Source: JBBQDZ01 sp038320185 (GTDB taxonomy: Bacteria > Actinomycetota > Thermoleophilia > Gaiellales > Gaiellaceae). From it: DNA of 25,412 bases. Numbering within the stretch: the first letter of the stretch is position 1; every line of letters starts with the position of its first letter. Of this stretch, positions 1 to 6,277 are shown piece by piece. The notes under the pieces are model-generated. The model did no database searches, was not told the origin of the DNA, and saw nothing but the letters and a program-made list of their open reading frames with translations. The stretch covers positions 1-25,412 of the forward strand of contig JBBQDZ010000010.1 in assembly GCA_038320185.1 (NCBI GenBank). The letters are read 5' to 3'. The position numbers and the translations under genes were made by a program.

Positions 1-188
1 GGATTCGCCACCACCAACCAATACCCTACGAACTAACGACTCAGGACACTAGGAGGGTCTAGCGAAACTCGGTAGCCGCTTGTCCATGCGGTTTCCAAGG
101 TAGCGGCTGGGCCAGTTACCCACGAATCCAGCGGCTTTTACCCACTGGCACTCGATCCGCTGAGGGCCACAGGCGGGTGCCATCTGCG
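1..188. other. Non-coding left edge of the window
   Basis: I see no credible gene here. The stretch holds one arm of an inverted sequence (48-68, repeated inverted at 3012-3044) and one copy of the 13-base direct repeat CGGCTGGGCCAGT (104-116, again at 1394-1406). A 7-base inverted pair, AGCCGCT and AGCGGCT, lies around 74-108. The stop codon of the minus-strand nuclease gene is just to the right. Confidence 0.6.
48..68 (+). repeat. Left arm of a long-range inverted repeat
   Basis: ACTAGGAGGGT (48-58) followed directly by CTAGCGAAAC (59-68). Both blocks recur in inverted orientation at 3034-3044 and 3012-3021, where 12 extra bases separate them. Just outside, ACTCA is also shared, with a 4-base offset. 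Two perfect blocks of 11 and 10 bases in matching order are unlikely to be chance. Confidence 0.7.
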
Positions 189-1217
189 TTAGCGCTTTCG
201 GGGTTCCATCCGCGTGAGCGCTTCCGCGATTCGGTCGATTTCCTCACTGTGCACGATGAAGCCCTGAAACCCCTCATAGTCCGATCCTGCCGTGGCGTAG
301 TAGATCCAGTGTTCGTGTTTCGCCGGCACTACCTTTTCGATCTCTTCGTCCGAAAGGCGCGTCAGTTCTCGGAATCGGTTCTTATACAGCTGGTAGCGTA
401 AGCCGTCTTCGGCGGCGCTTTCGCCAGGCAGAAGGCTGATGATGGTTTTCCGTCTTCCGTTGAAGAGACCGGCGAAGCCGATGGAGCTTCTTGTCGTGTG
501 CTTCTGGAGCAACGGCTCGAACGCGGCTACAGCATGGTCGTACAGGTCGCTCATGCCGGCCTCGGCCGCGAGTGCGTTCAGCTCCTCATAGCTTAGATTC
601 GGGCGACGCTTAGATGTGCCTTTCGTCCGCGTGTTCAGCTCAACCTCGGAGGGCTCGATGAGAAAGACGCGCGCCAGTAGTTCTGATCCATCGGGCGGCT
701 GGAAATACTGGAACGTCGCCGCGTTGATATTCACTCCGTGCGTGTCGGAGAGGTACCTGATGATGCGTTCTGAACTCGCGTCGATCTCGGAGGCCACGAC
801 AAGAACTCGGTGATCCCCGTTCAGTGTCTCGGGAGGATCGATCCCGAACCTTGTCCGAAACGCGCTCTCGAAGCCGGCGTCGAGATGGTCGTTTGCGATC
901 GATGTGACCCGCTCGTTGGAAAGATTGACCGCCCACGAGGCGTAGTCGAGTGCCTGGGCGGTGATCTCCCGAGGCGTCTTGTGCCGCTTCAGTTCCACGA
1001 TGACGAGGTCTCCAGCGGCGTCGATGCACAAGAGGTCGAGAAGGCCGCCAAAATCCGTTTGGACCTCATGTCCTATAACCAAGAGGCTCGGATCGAGGAT
1101 GGAGATGTCTCGCACCAGCCAATCCTGCAGCCGGGATTCGAGGTCGAGTTCCGTGCGTCGGATCTCGGTTAGCTCATCGCCGTGGCCTATTCGCCACAGG
1201 TGAACCTCGTCGGGCAT
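189..1217 (-). CDS. NucS/DUF91-like PD-(D/E)XK nuclease
   Basis: Predicted protein of 342 residues. The N-terminal ~170 residues look like the DUF91/endonuclease NucS catalytic domain, with Asp61 in a GGLLDLL context, Glu75 and Lys77 in VELK, and Gln88 in AQALDYA, matching the D-ExK-Q pattern of that PD-(D/E)XK family. The C-terminal half (from about residue 195) is not recognised. The ATG at 1217 is chosen over an upstream in-frame start at 1265 because AGGGAG lies about 9 bases before it. The family cleaves DNA; mismatch-specific NucS itself is shorter and built differently, so mismatch repair should not be assumed. The GC content is visibly lower than in the downstream genes. A tRNA gene and a transposase lie next door, which suggests transfer and perhaps a defence-type role (inference). 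The nuclease assignment is good; the biological role is unknown. Confidence 0.75.
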   Translation of the reverse strand: MPDEVHLWRIGHGDELTEIRRTELDLESRLQDWLVRDISILDPSLLVIGHEVQTDFGGLLDLLCIDAAGDLVIVELKRHKTPREITAQALDYASWAVNLSNERVTSIANDHLDAGFESAFRTRFGIDPPETLNGDHRVLVVASEIDASSERIIRYLSDTHGVNINAATFQYFQPPDGSELLARVFLIEPSEVELNTRTKGTSKRRPNLSYEELNALAAEAGMSDLYDHAVAAFEPLLQKHTTRSSIGFAGLFNGRRKTIISLLPGESAAEDGLRYQLYKNRFRELTRLSDEEIEKVVPAKHEHWIYYATAGSDYEGFQGFIVHSEEIDRIAEALTRMEPRKR

Positions 1218-1379
1218 CCTAGACTGCTCCCTCTCGCTTAGCCCACTTCGAGCTTGAAGTAGCACAGCGCCTCACCTCAACAGCGGCACCCTTGGCTCGT
1301 GGGTCGAGGCCCATAGGGCGATCTTCTCACTTTGATTCTTGGCGCGGGCCACAAGGCCCTGGCGGAGTAAAGACCAACC

Positions 1380-1403
1380 GGCCCAGCCGTGGTCGGCTGG
1401 GCC
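1380..1403 (-). terminator. Stem-loop downstream of the tRNA gene
   Basis: GGCCCAGCC and GGCTGGGCC form a perfect 9-bp stem with a 6-base loop. On the minus strand it lies about 50 bases beyond the tRNA 3' end and is followed by a moderately T-rich tract (GGTTGGTCTTTACT). This fits termination of the tRNA transcript. It also contains one copy of the 13-base repeat found at 104-116. Confidence 0.5.
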
Positions 1404-1450
1404 AGTGGCGGTTCGCGAACCTCTCCTATCGGAAGGAGGCTTCAGTCTAT

Positions 1451-1523
1451 TGCCCCGAGTCGGATTCGAACCGACGACCTCCTCCTTCCGATAGAAGCGC
1501 TCTATCCGCTGAGCTACCGGGGC
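1451..1523 (-). tRNA. tRNA with CGG (Pro) anticodon on an Arg-like body
   Basis: A complete cloverleaf can be drawn: a 7-bp acceptor stem (GCCCCGG with TCGGGGC), a D-arm GCTC/GAGC with an AGCGGATA loop, and an anticodon arm CTTCT/GGAGG around ATCGGAA. The variable loop is AGGTC and the T-arm is GTCGG/CCGAC around TTCGAAT; the discriminator is A and CCA is not encoded. With T at position 33 the anticodon is CGG, read as proline. However, G1-C72, the GCTC...GAGC D-stem and the GGATA loop with A20 resemble arginine tRNAs rather than proline ones, which normally begin with C1-G72. The anticodon stem is weak, with two T-G pairs. The isotype is therefore uncertain. Confidence 0.75.
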
Positions 1524-1544
1524 TCAGGCGTGATTGCCTGAGCC
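1521..1544. other. Stem-loop in the tRNA 5' leader
   Basis: GGCTCAGGC (1521-1529) and GCCTGAGCC (1536-1544) form a perfect 9-bp stem with a 6-base loop. Read on the tRNA strand, its last three bases are the first three bases of the mature tRNA, so it would compete with the acceptor stem. Read on the plus strand it is followed 11 bases later by seven T residues and could act as a terminator. Confidence 0.45.
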
Positions 1545-1744
1545 GGGCTATCGAGTTTTTTTGCGCGATCCGTACGACTTGTCCGAAATCAGCTCGGACG
1601 GCCGATACGACCACCCTGATCTACCGGCTTCCAGACACCGGCTCCGTCCGATGCCCCGAGTAGAATTAGTCCTGCAAATCCCAATAAAGTGCCCCCGCGA
1701 AGTTGGAGCTTCCGGGGGCGTGACCAAACGAGGTATCCGCTCGA
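1545..1744. other. Gap between tRNA and transposase gene
   Basis: No gene is seen. A hairpin at 1691-1719 (GCCCCCG with CGGGGGC, extended by GAAG/CTTC past a bulge) precedes the transposase and may belong to the end of the insertion sequence. The 10 bases TGCCCCGAGT at 1652-1661 repeat the tRNA 3' end (1451-1460). I could not define the left end of the element. Confidence 0.45.
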
Positions 1745-2863
1745 ATGGCAGTCCCCAACGTACCACGGCGATCCGTCGCCACTCTTCTCTCAGACCTTCT
1801 CGACTCGCCCGAGATTGCGGGCTTGATCGAGGAGCTTGAGGCGCTGCGGTGGACGGGTCGGAAGGGCTACCCGATCTGCAGCCTCGTCGGAGCGTGTCTT
1901 GCGAAGAGCCTGTACGCGATCCCGACTTGGAGCCGTACCGCCGCGCTGATCGCTGAGCACGCCGCGCTCCGGGAGGCGCTCGGAGCCGCGCCGTCCGTGT
2001 ACGCGCTCTACAGGTTCGCCGCGAAGCTGCGCGCCAACAAACCGCTGATGGACGCCTGCCTTGCCCGCGTAGCGGACTCGCTTCGCGCCGAGCTTCCCGA
2101 GTACGGCCGCGACATCGCTATCGACGCCTCCGACCTCCCGGCCTACGCGAACGGGCAGCGGTTCCTCTCCAAGAACGGCCCGGAGCGCGAGCGGTACTCC
2201 GACCCGGAAGCATCGTGGGGGCACCGCTCGGCCGTCTCGACCCGGAAGGGCGGCGGGTTCTTCGGCTGGAAACTTCACATGGCCGTCTGCGCCCGGACTG
2301 ACCTTCCGGTCGCGTGGCGCGTTGAGACGGCACGGACACACGAGTCGAGCCTGGCCGACGATCTGTTGCAGCGCGTCCGCGAACGCAGCTTCAAGCCCGA
2401 GACGGCGACCCTCGACAAGGGCTACGACGTAAACCCGGTCTACGAAGCGTGCGAGCAGGCCGAATGTCTCCCGATCATCCCGCTCCGCAAGACACCCTCC
2501 GTGGTCAAGGGCGAGCACAAGCCGCCGACCTGCGAGCACGGGGTCTGGGCGTTCGCCGGAGCCGACTTCAAGCGCAAGCTGACGAAGTGGCGCTGCCCCT
2601 CCGGCGAGTGCGAGCCCAAGTCCGTCTGGGTCAAGGCCAGCCGCCTACATCCGCTCGTGCCCCGCGAGTCGAAGCGGTGGGGCGACCTCTACGGCGGACG
2701 CGGCTCAGTGGAGCGCGCCTTCGGACGCTTGAAGCACGAGCACGGGCTCGCCCCGCTCCGCGTTCGCGGACTCGCCAAGGTCGCGCTGCACGCCGACCTC
2801 TGCATCCTCGCCACCCTGGCCTGCGCGCTCGCCCGAGCGCGAGCCGTCCCGCTCGCGGCGTAG
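1745..2863 (+). CDS. DDE transposase, IS4/IS5/IS1182-like superfamily
   Basis: An intact 372-residue transposase. The N-terminal region around residues 36-85 resembles the DUF772-like domain of IS5/IS1182 transposases. The catalytic triad is readable as Asp127 (IAIDASD), Asp224 (TLDKGYD) and Glu323 (GRGSVERAFGRLK). The final motif, with Arg and Lys around the Glu, is typical of the DDE_Tnp_1 fold. No internal stop or frameshift is present, so the enzyme could be active. Terminal inverted repeats and a target duplication could not be identified close to the gene, leaving the family name open. It catalyses cut-and-paste movement of its own element and is the clearest mobile gene in the window. 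Confidence 0.88.
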   Translation: MAVPNVPRRSVATLLSDLLDSPEIAGLIEELEALRWTGRKGYPICSLVGACLAKSLYAIPTWSRTAALIAEHAALREALGAAPSVYALYRFAAKLRANKPLMDACLARVADSLRAELPEYGRDIAIDASDLPAYANGQRFLSKNGPERERYSDPEASWGHRSAVSTRKGGGFFGWKLHMAVCARTDLPVAWRVETARTHESSLADDLLQRVRERSFKPETATLDKGYDVNPVYEACEQAECLPIIPLRKTPSVVKGEHKPPTCEHGVWAFAGADFKRKLTKWRCPSGECEPKSVWVKASRLHPLVPRESKRWGDLYGGRGSVERAFGRLKHEHGLAPLRVRGLAKVALHADLCILATLACALARARAVPLAA

Positions 2864-3011
2864 ACCGCCGCCCTCTCGATACAGAAGGGCCGGGACGTTA
2901 GCTCCTGCCCCCGTTCAGGATTCCGCCCGCCCTCGTCTCCGCATCGGCCGTTTCGGCCCGCTCACCCTGCTCGCAGCCGCCGACCCGCGCGAAGATCAGC
3001 GCCGATGCGCC

Positions 3012-3044
3012 GTTTCGCTAGCCCTTTCGCCCGACCCTCCTAGT
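3012..3044 (-). repeat. Right arm of a long-range inverted repeat
   Basis: GTTTCGCTAG (3012-3021) and ACCCTCCTAGT (3034-3044) are the reverse complements of the blocks at 59-68 and 48-58. Twelve extra bases (3022-3033) separate them here. TGAGT follows, matching the complement of ACTCA outside the left arm. Confidence 0.7.
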
Positions 3045-3072
3045 TGAGTGCGCTCGTGCGGTCGTTTCAGAC

Positions 3073-3096
3073 GGAGTGCGGGCAAGCCCGCACTCC
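3073..3096. terminator. Strong stem-loop beyond the 3121-3537 gene
   Basis: GGAGTGCGGG and CCCGCACTCC form a perfect 10-bp stem with a CAAG tetraloop (CTTG on the minus strand). It lies 25 bases past the stop of the minus-strand exported-protein gene. No T-run follows on either strand, so it may be a processing or transcript-end structure rather than a classical intrinsic terminator. Confidence 0.5.
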
Positions 3097-3120
3097 TGAG
3101 GTCGGCACCGCAAGCGGCGC

Positions 3121-3537
3121 CTAGGCCGGTGAAAGCGGGTGCGCGGTCAGCACGAGCTTGCGGCCGCCGCAGAGCTCGACGAGGGGCTTCAGCCGCAGCA
3201 GGCCCTCCTGGCCGCTGAAGCTGTAGCTGTACACCCCGATTCGCTCTTTGCCCGTGCAGGCGAACGAGCCGCTCACGTCCGTGATCGTGACCTTGCTGCC
3301 GGTCCAGACCGCGATCCCGCGGATCACGACTTTCCCACTCTTCGTAGTCGTGAACGAGCCAGGGGACTTCGAGCTGAAGTTGAACACCCACTTCCCGTTC
3401 AGGAGCGCGGGTGTCTTTCCCTTGAGAACCGTCTGGAACTTGCCCGACGGGTGGAGCGAAGCGGCGCCGAGCGCCGAGGCGGCGGCGATCAGTGCGCCGG
3501 CGCCGAGGCAGATGGAGATGAGTCGTCGTCTGTTCAT
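3121..3537 (-). CDS. Small exported protein of unknown function
   Basis: Predicted protein of 138 residues. The N-terminus is a classical signal peptide: MNRRR, a hydrophobic stretch to about residue 24, and an Ala-rich cleavage region (LGAAS). The mature part is rich in Gly, Ser, Thr and Lys with alternating hydrophobic residues (KVVIRGIAVWTGSKVTITDV), suggesting a beta-rich fold. Two Cys residues (in SFACTG and VELCGG) might form a disulfide. I do not recognise a family. The ATG at 3537 overlaps a plus-strand ATG in the palindrome CATG. No clear ribosome site precedes it. The long reading frame upstream of this start is antisense to the lipoprotein gene and is probably not coding. Confidence 0.65.
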   Translation of the reverse strand: MNRRRLISICLGAGALIAAASALGAASLHPSGKFQTVLKGKTPALLNGKWVFNFSSKSPGSFTTTKSGKVVIRGIAVWTGSKVTITDVSGSFACTGKERIGVYSYSFSGQEGLLRLKPLVELCGGRKLVLTAHPLSPA

Positions 3538-3684
3538 GCGCCGGACGATTTCACACTTTGCACGCCGGCTGTCGATACGAGCGGTGATGGTCGCAGTCGC
3601 ACTCTTCGTCGCCTTGCTCGGCTCCGTGCATGGCGCAGGGCAGATCCCTCGCTGGGTCTTGCTGACTGACGGTAGCTTGAGCGG
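3536..3684 (+). pseudogene. Possible relic of an exported-protein gene
   Basis: From the ATG at 3536 the plus strand reads MRRTISHFARRLSIRAVMVA and continues VALFVALLGSVHGA. This resembles the N-terminal membrane segment (AMVVALVALFVALGG type) that I recall at the start of many Thermoleophilia proteins. The frame then runs out of phase into the lipoprotein gene and becomes Pro-rich and meaningless. It could be a decayed 5' fragment, or a chance frame in a promoter region. Low confidence. Confidence 0.25.
3673..3678 (+). promoter_or_regulatory. Candidate -10 box (TAGCTT) for a leaderless mRNA
   Basis: TAGCTT fits TANNNT and lies 6 bases before the ATG at 3685, with no ribosome-binding sequence between. 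This is the spacing expected when transcription starts at or near the start codon. No clear -35 element is seen. Confidence 0.4.
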
Positions 3685-4614
3685 ATGCGCACCGCCACCG
3701 CCGCCGCAGCTCTCCTCGCCTGCCTCCTCCTCGCCGGCTGCGGTGGCGGCCGCTCCGCCGCCCCGTCCGCGCCCGCGAAGCGCGGGCTCTTCGACTACAA
3801 CCGGTCGGCCCCGCTCCGGCTCCAGGACCGGGGGCTCATCAACCATGGCTACCCGGTCGGGATCCGCGACGTCTCCTACGCGAGCCCGCGCGGAGGGCGC
3901 GTACCCGCCTACCTCGTCATCCCGCCGGTGCGCGGGCGTCGGCCCGCCGTGATCTTCATGCACGGCTCCGGCGGGAGCCGCGACCAGTTCCTGCTGCCGG
4001 CCGTCTGGATGGCAGCGCGAGGCGCCGTCGGCCTCACGATCACCTCGCCGTTCGACAGGCAGCCGAGGCCGGCGATCCCGCGGGGCGTGGCGGGCCTCGA
4101 GCGGCAGCGCAAGGTGACGGCGAAGAACGTGGTCGAGCTGCGCCGGGCGGTCGACGTACTCCGCTCGCTCCCCTACGTGGACGGCTCGCGCATCGCGTAC
4201 GTCGGCTGGAGCGCCGGTGCGAGAACCGGCGCGCTGCTCGCGGGTGTCGACCACCGGATCCGCTTCTTCGACCTGATCTCGGGCGGTGCGACCCCGGTTT
4301 CGGGGTACGCGGCGGCCGCTCCTCCCCGACTCAGAAAGGCAGTCACAGCCGCGCTTGCGCCGGTCGACCCGCTCCGGCTCGTGCGCCACGCGGCGCCGTC
4401 GGCGCTCTTCTTCCAGGACGGTCGGACGGACGAGGTCGTGCCACGCGCGGCGCTCCTCGCCCTCTTCCGGGCCGCGAGCCGGCCCAAGCTGATTCGCTGG
4501 TACGACTCGGGACACGCGCCCTCCCCCAAGGCCTACCACGATCTCCTGGGCTGGGTCTCGGCGAGGCTCGGACTTCACGGTGTGATCGTGCGCCGGGTCG
4601 AGACCGGTCCGTAG
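3685..4614 (+). CDS. Alpha/beta hydrolase lipoprotein (dienelactone-hydrolase-like)
   Basis: Predicted protein of 309 residues. It begins with a lipoprotein signal (hydrophobic stretch, then LLLAGC at residues 14-19), so it is likely anchored outside the membrane. The hydrolase core includes an oxyanion-type HG motif (FMHGSGG), nucleophile Ser176 in GWSAG, an acid at Asp245 or Asp249 (FFQDGRTDE) and His277 (DSGHAPS). The order Ser-Asp-His and the fold resemble dienelactone hydrolase or acyl-peptidase-like esterases. The substrate is unknown. Its stop codon TAG is also the start of the candidate -10 box of the next gene, 11 bases before that gene's GTG. The call of a secreted serine hydrolase is solid. 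Confidence 0.83.
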   Translation: MRTATAAAALLACLLLAGCGGGRSAAPSAPAKRGLFDYNRSAPLRLQDRGLINHGYPVGIRDVSYASPRGGRVPAYLVIPPVRGRRPAVIFMHGSGGSRDQFLLPAVWMAARGAVGLTITSPFDRQPRPAIPRGVAGLERQRKVTAKNVVELRRAVDVLRSLPYVDGSRIAYVGWSAGARTGALLAGVDHRIRFFDLISGGATPVSGYAAAAPPRLRKAVTAALAPVDPLRLVRHAAPSALFFQDGRTDEVVPRAALLALFRAASRPKLIRWYDSGHAPSPKAYHDLLGWVSARLGLHGVIVRRVETGP

Positions 4615-4617
4615 GAT
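4612..4617 (+). promoter_or_regulatory. Candidate -10 box (TAGGAT) overlapping a stop codon
   Basis: TAGGAT lies 8 bases before the GTG at 4626. Its first three bases are the stop codon of the upstream hydrolase gene. No ribosome site precedes the GTG, so a leaderless mRNA is plausible. Confidence 0.4.
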
Positions 4618-4625
4618 CCCGCGCC

Positions 4626-5651
4626 GTGCCCAGACTCTTCCTCCTCACGGCGCTGCCCCTCGTCCTCCTCGCGTTGGCGCCGCCAGCGGCACCGTCGGAC
4701 GGCGCGAAGGTGTACTTCCTCGAAGGGGAACAGTTCGTCCCCGTTGCCCGGAAGGTGCCGGCACGGCCGCTCCCCGCCTTGAAGGCGCTGCTCGCCGGAC
4801 CGACAGCCGGCGAGCGCGCGCGAGGGCTGAGGAGCGCGCTCCCTCGCGGGGCGCGTGTCGTGGCCGTGAGCCTGGGAGCCGGAACCGCGCGGGTGGCGCT
4901 GCGCTATCCGGCCGAGCCGGGCGGCGCTTTCGTCGCCTCGCTCGCACCCGCGCGCCTCGCGCAGGTGGCGGCGACGCTGAAGGGCCTCCCGGGTGTCGAT
5001 CGGGTCGCGATCGCTGTCAACGGGCACCACTTGGTGGCACCAAACTCCCCCGCGCCGACCTCGTCCCCGCCCGAGCCGCCCGACCTCGAGCCAAGCGCAC
5101 CCGCGCCGGAGAACACGCTCGCGGTGCAGGCGCGCCTCTACCAGCTCCACTATCTCCCGCTCTCGGCGGTGACGGGCATCTGGGACTACCGCTCCCAGCA
5201 GGCGGTCGAGGCGATCCAGAGCTGGGAGGGTCTCGACCGCGACGGCGAGGTCGGCACGCACACCCTGGCGAGCCTCGACTCAGCCGCCGTCCCCGTACCG
5301 CGCGGAAGGGGCGCTGGCAAATGGATCGAGGTCTACCGTGAGAAGGGCGTCACCCTGCTGGTGCGAAACGGGGTCGTCCAGCGCGCTCTACACGCCTCCA
5401 CGGGCCGGCCGGGGTTCGAGACCCCGACCGGCACCTACCACGTGTTCCGCAAGGAGCGCTTCTCGTGGTCTGCGCCCTACCAGGTGTGGCTCCCCTACGC
5501 GAGCTACTTCGTGAACGGGGTCGCCTTCCACGCCTTCCCGGAGATCCCGACCTCGCCGGGCTCCCACGGCTGCGTCCGCCTGCCGTACCCGGAGGCGCCC
5601 CTCGTCTACGCCTTCGCGACGCTGGGGACCGCCGTCGTCGTCTACTCCTAG
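4626..5651 (+). CDS. L,D-transpeptidase with GerM-like and peptidoglycan-binding domains
   Basis: Predicted protein of 341 residues with a GTG start. Domain order: a signal peptide (about 1-25), a GerM-like region (about 26-137), and a Pro-rich linker. Next comes a peptidoglycan-binding_1 repeat (about 165-220, TGIWDYRSQQAVEAIQ), then a C-terminal YkuD L,D-transpeptidase domain (about 230-341). The catalytic motif is visible as His302 (AFHAFPE) and Ser313-His314-Gly315-Cys316-Val317-Arg318. Cys316 is the expected nucleophile. The family makes 3-3 cross-links in peptidoglycan outside the membrane or attaches proteins to it. The stop codon is interleaved with that of the convergent gene in a CTAG palindrome. 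GerM domains are known from spore proteins and from actinobacterial lipoproteins, so sporulation should not be inferred. Confidence 0.88.
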   Translation: MPRLFLLTALPLVLLALAPPAAPSDGAKVYFLEGEQFVPVARKVPARPLPALKALLAGPTAGERARGLRSALPRGARVVAVSLGAGTARVALRYPAEPGGAFVASLAPARLAQVAATLKGLPGVDRVAIAVNGHHLVAPNSPAPTSSPPEPPDLEPSAPAPENTLAVQARLYQLHYLPLSAVTGIWDYRSQQAVEAIQSWEGLDRDGEVGTHTLASLDSAAVPVPRGRGAGKWIEVYREKGVTLLVRNGVVQRALHASTGRPGFETPTGTYHVFRKERFSWSAPYQVWLPYASYFVNGVAFHAFPEIPTSPGSHGCVRLPYPEAPLVYAFATLGTAVVVYS

Positions 5652-6277
5652 CGTCGACCATTGGACGCATCAGCTCTGCGCTCGCGACGCGCACGAACCA
5701 CACTCGCGAGCCACGCCGGAAGGCGCCGGCGCGCGGTGGCGAGTGCCTCGCGGAACGCCGGCTCCGCGTCCTCGAGGATCCCCTCGCCGTGGCCGCAGAG
5801 GACGATCCCGGGCGAGATGCCGCCAAGGCGCCGCCGGGGCGGGATCGGGCGCAAGAGCGGATGAACGGCCAGCCGCTCACCCCGCGCACGGTAGAAACGT
5901 CCCGTACCGAGGGCGTCCGCGCAGAGGAGCAACCGCTGCTGGCGCCACCAGAGCGCGACCTCCTGCCAGCGCCGCCCCTTGCGGACGAGCAGGAACTCGA
6001 ACGGCGCGCCGTCGAACGGCTCCCGCGGAACGAGGTGGTGCGGGACGCCCAGCCGCGCCGCGAAGGATGCGCACGATCGGTTGTGACGGTCGAGCAGCTG
6101 GATCACGCCGGCCGGCTCTCCGCGCGCCCGAACGCGCTCCTCGACGCCCTCCGCCTCGACCGGATCGACCAGCCAGACGCGTCCCTCGTGCACAAGGGCG
6201 TGCGAGCAGCGCTCGTAGGTCTCGTCGAGGATCCAACCGAAGCCGAACGGCAACTCGTCGCAGAACCGGGCCGCCAC
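5648..6277 (-). CDS. Metallo-beta-lactamase-fold-like protein lacking the metal motif
   Basis: Predicted protein of 209 residues starting at the GTG at 6277, which shares one base with the TAG stop of the ABC transporter gene (TAGTG), implying translational coupling. The layout recalls the metallo-beta-lactamase fold: a strand and Asp near VWLVDPV (33-40), an element at VIQLLDRHNRSC (58-69) where HxHxDH would sit, LLLCADALGT (117-125) where the GD motif would sit, and PGIVLCGHGEG (156-166) where the late His would sit. The HxHxDH motif is replaced by D-R-H-N-R-S, so the usual two-metal site is probably absent. The protein may be a non-hydrolytic or altered member. The fold is inferred only from motif order. 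It is last in the clpP-ABC operon. Confidence 0.6.
   Translation of the reverse strand: MAARFCDELPFGFGWILDETYERCSHALVHEGRVWLVDPVEAEGVEERVRARGEPAGVIQLLDRHNRSCASFAARLGVPHHLVPREPFDGAPFEFLLVRKGRRWQEVALWWRQQRLLLCADALGTGRFYRARGERLAVHPLLRPIPPRRRLGGISPGIVLCGHGEGILEDAEPAFREALATARRRLPAWLASVVRARRERRADASNGRR

Larger units (their letters stand above)
2864..3120. other. Gap after the transposase gene
   Basis: No gene is seen. The stretch contains the right arm of the long inverted repeat (3012-3044) and a strong stem-loop (3073-3096). The right end of the insertion sequence probably lies in this interval but cannot be placed. Confidence 0.5.

Noticed and set aside
3538..4578. Long minus-strand reading frame extending the small exported-protein gene to 485 residues
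   Set aside because: The upstream part is antisense to the hydrolase lipoprotein gene, is very rich in Arg, Gly and Pro, and lacks domain signals. A signal peptide starts at 3537.
4626..5651. GerM domain as evidence of sporulation
   Set aside because: GerM-like domains also occur in non-sporulating actinobacterial lipoproteins, and no other sporulation gene is present here.
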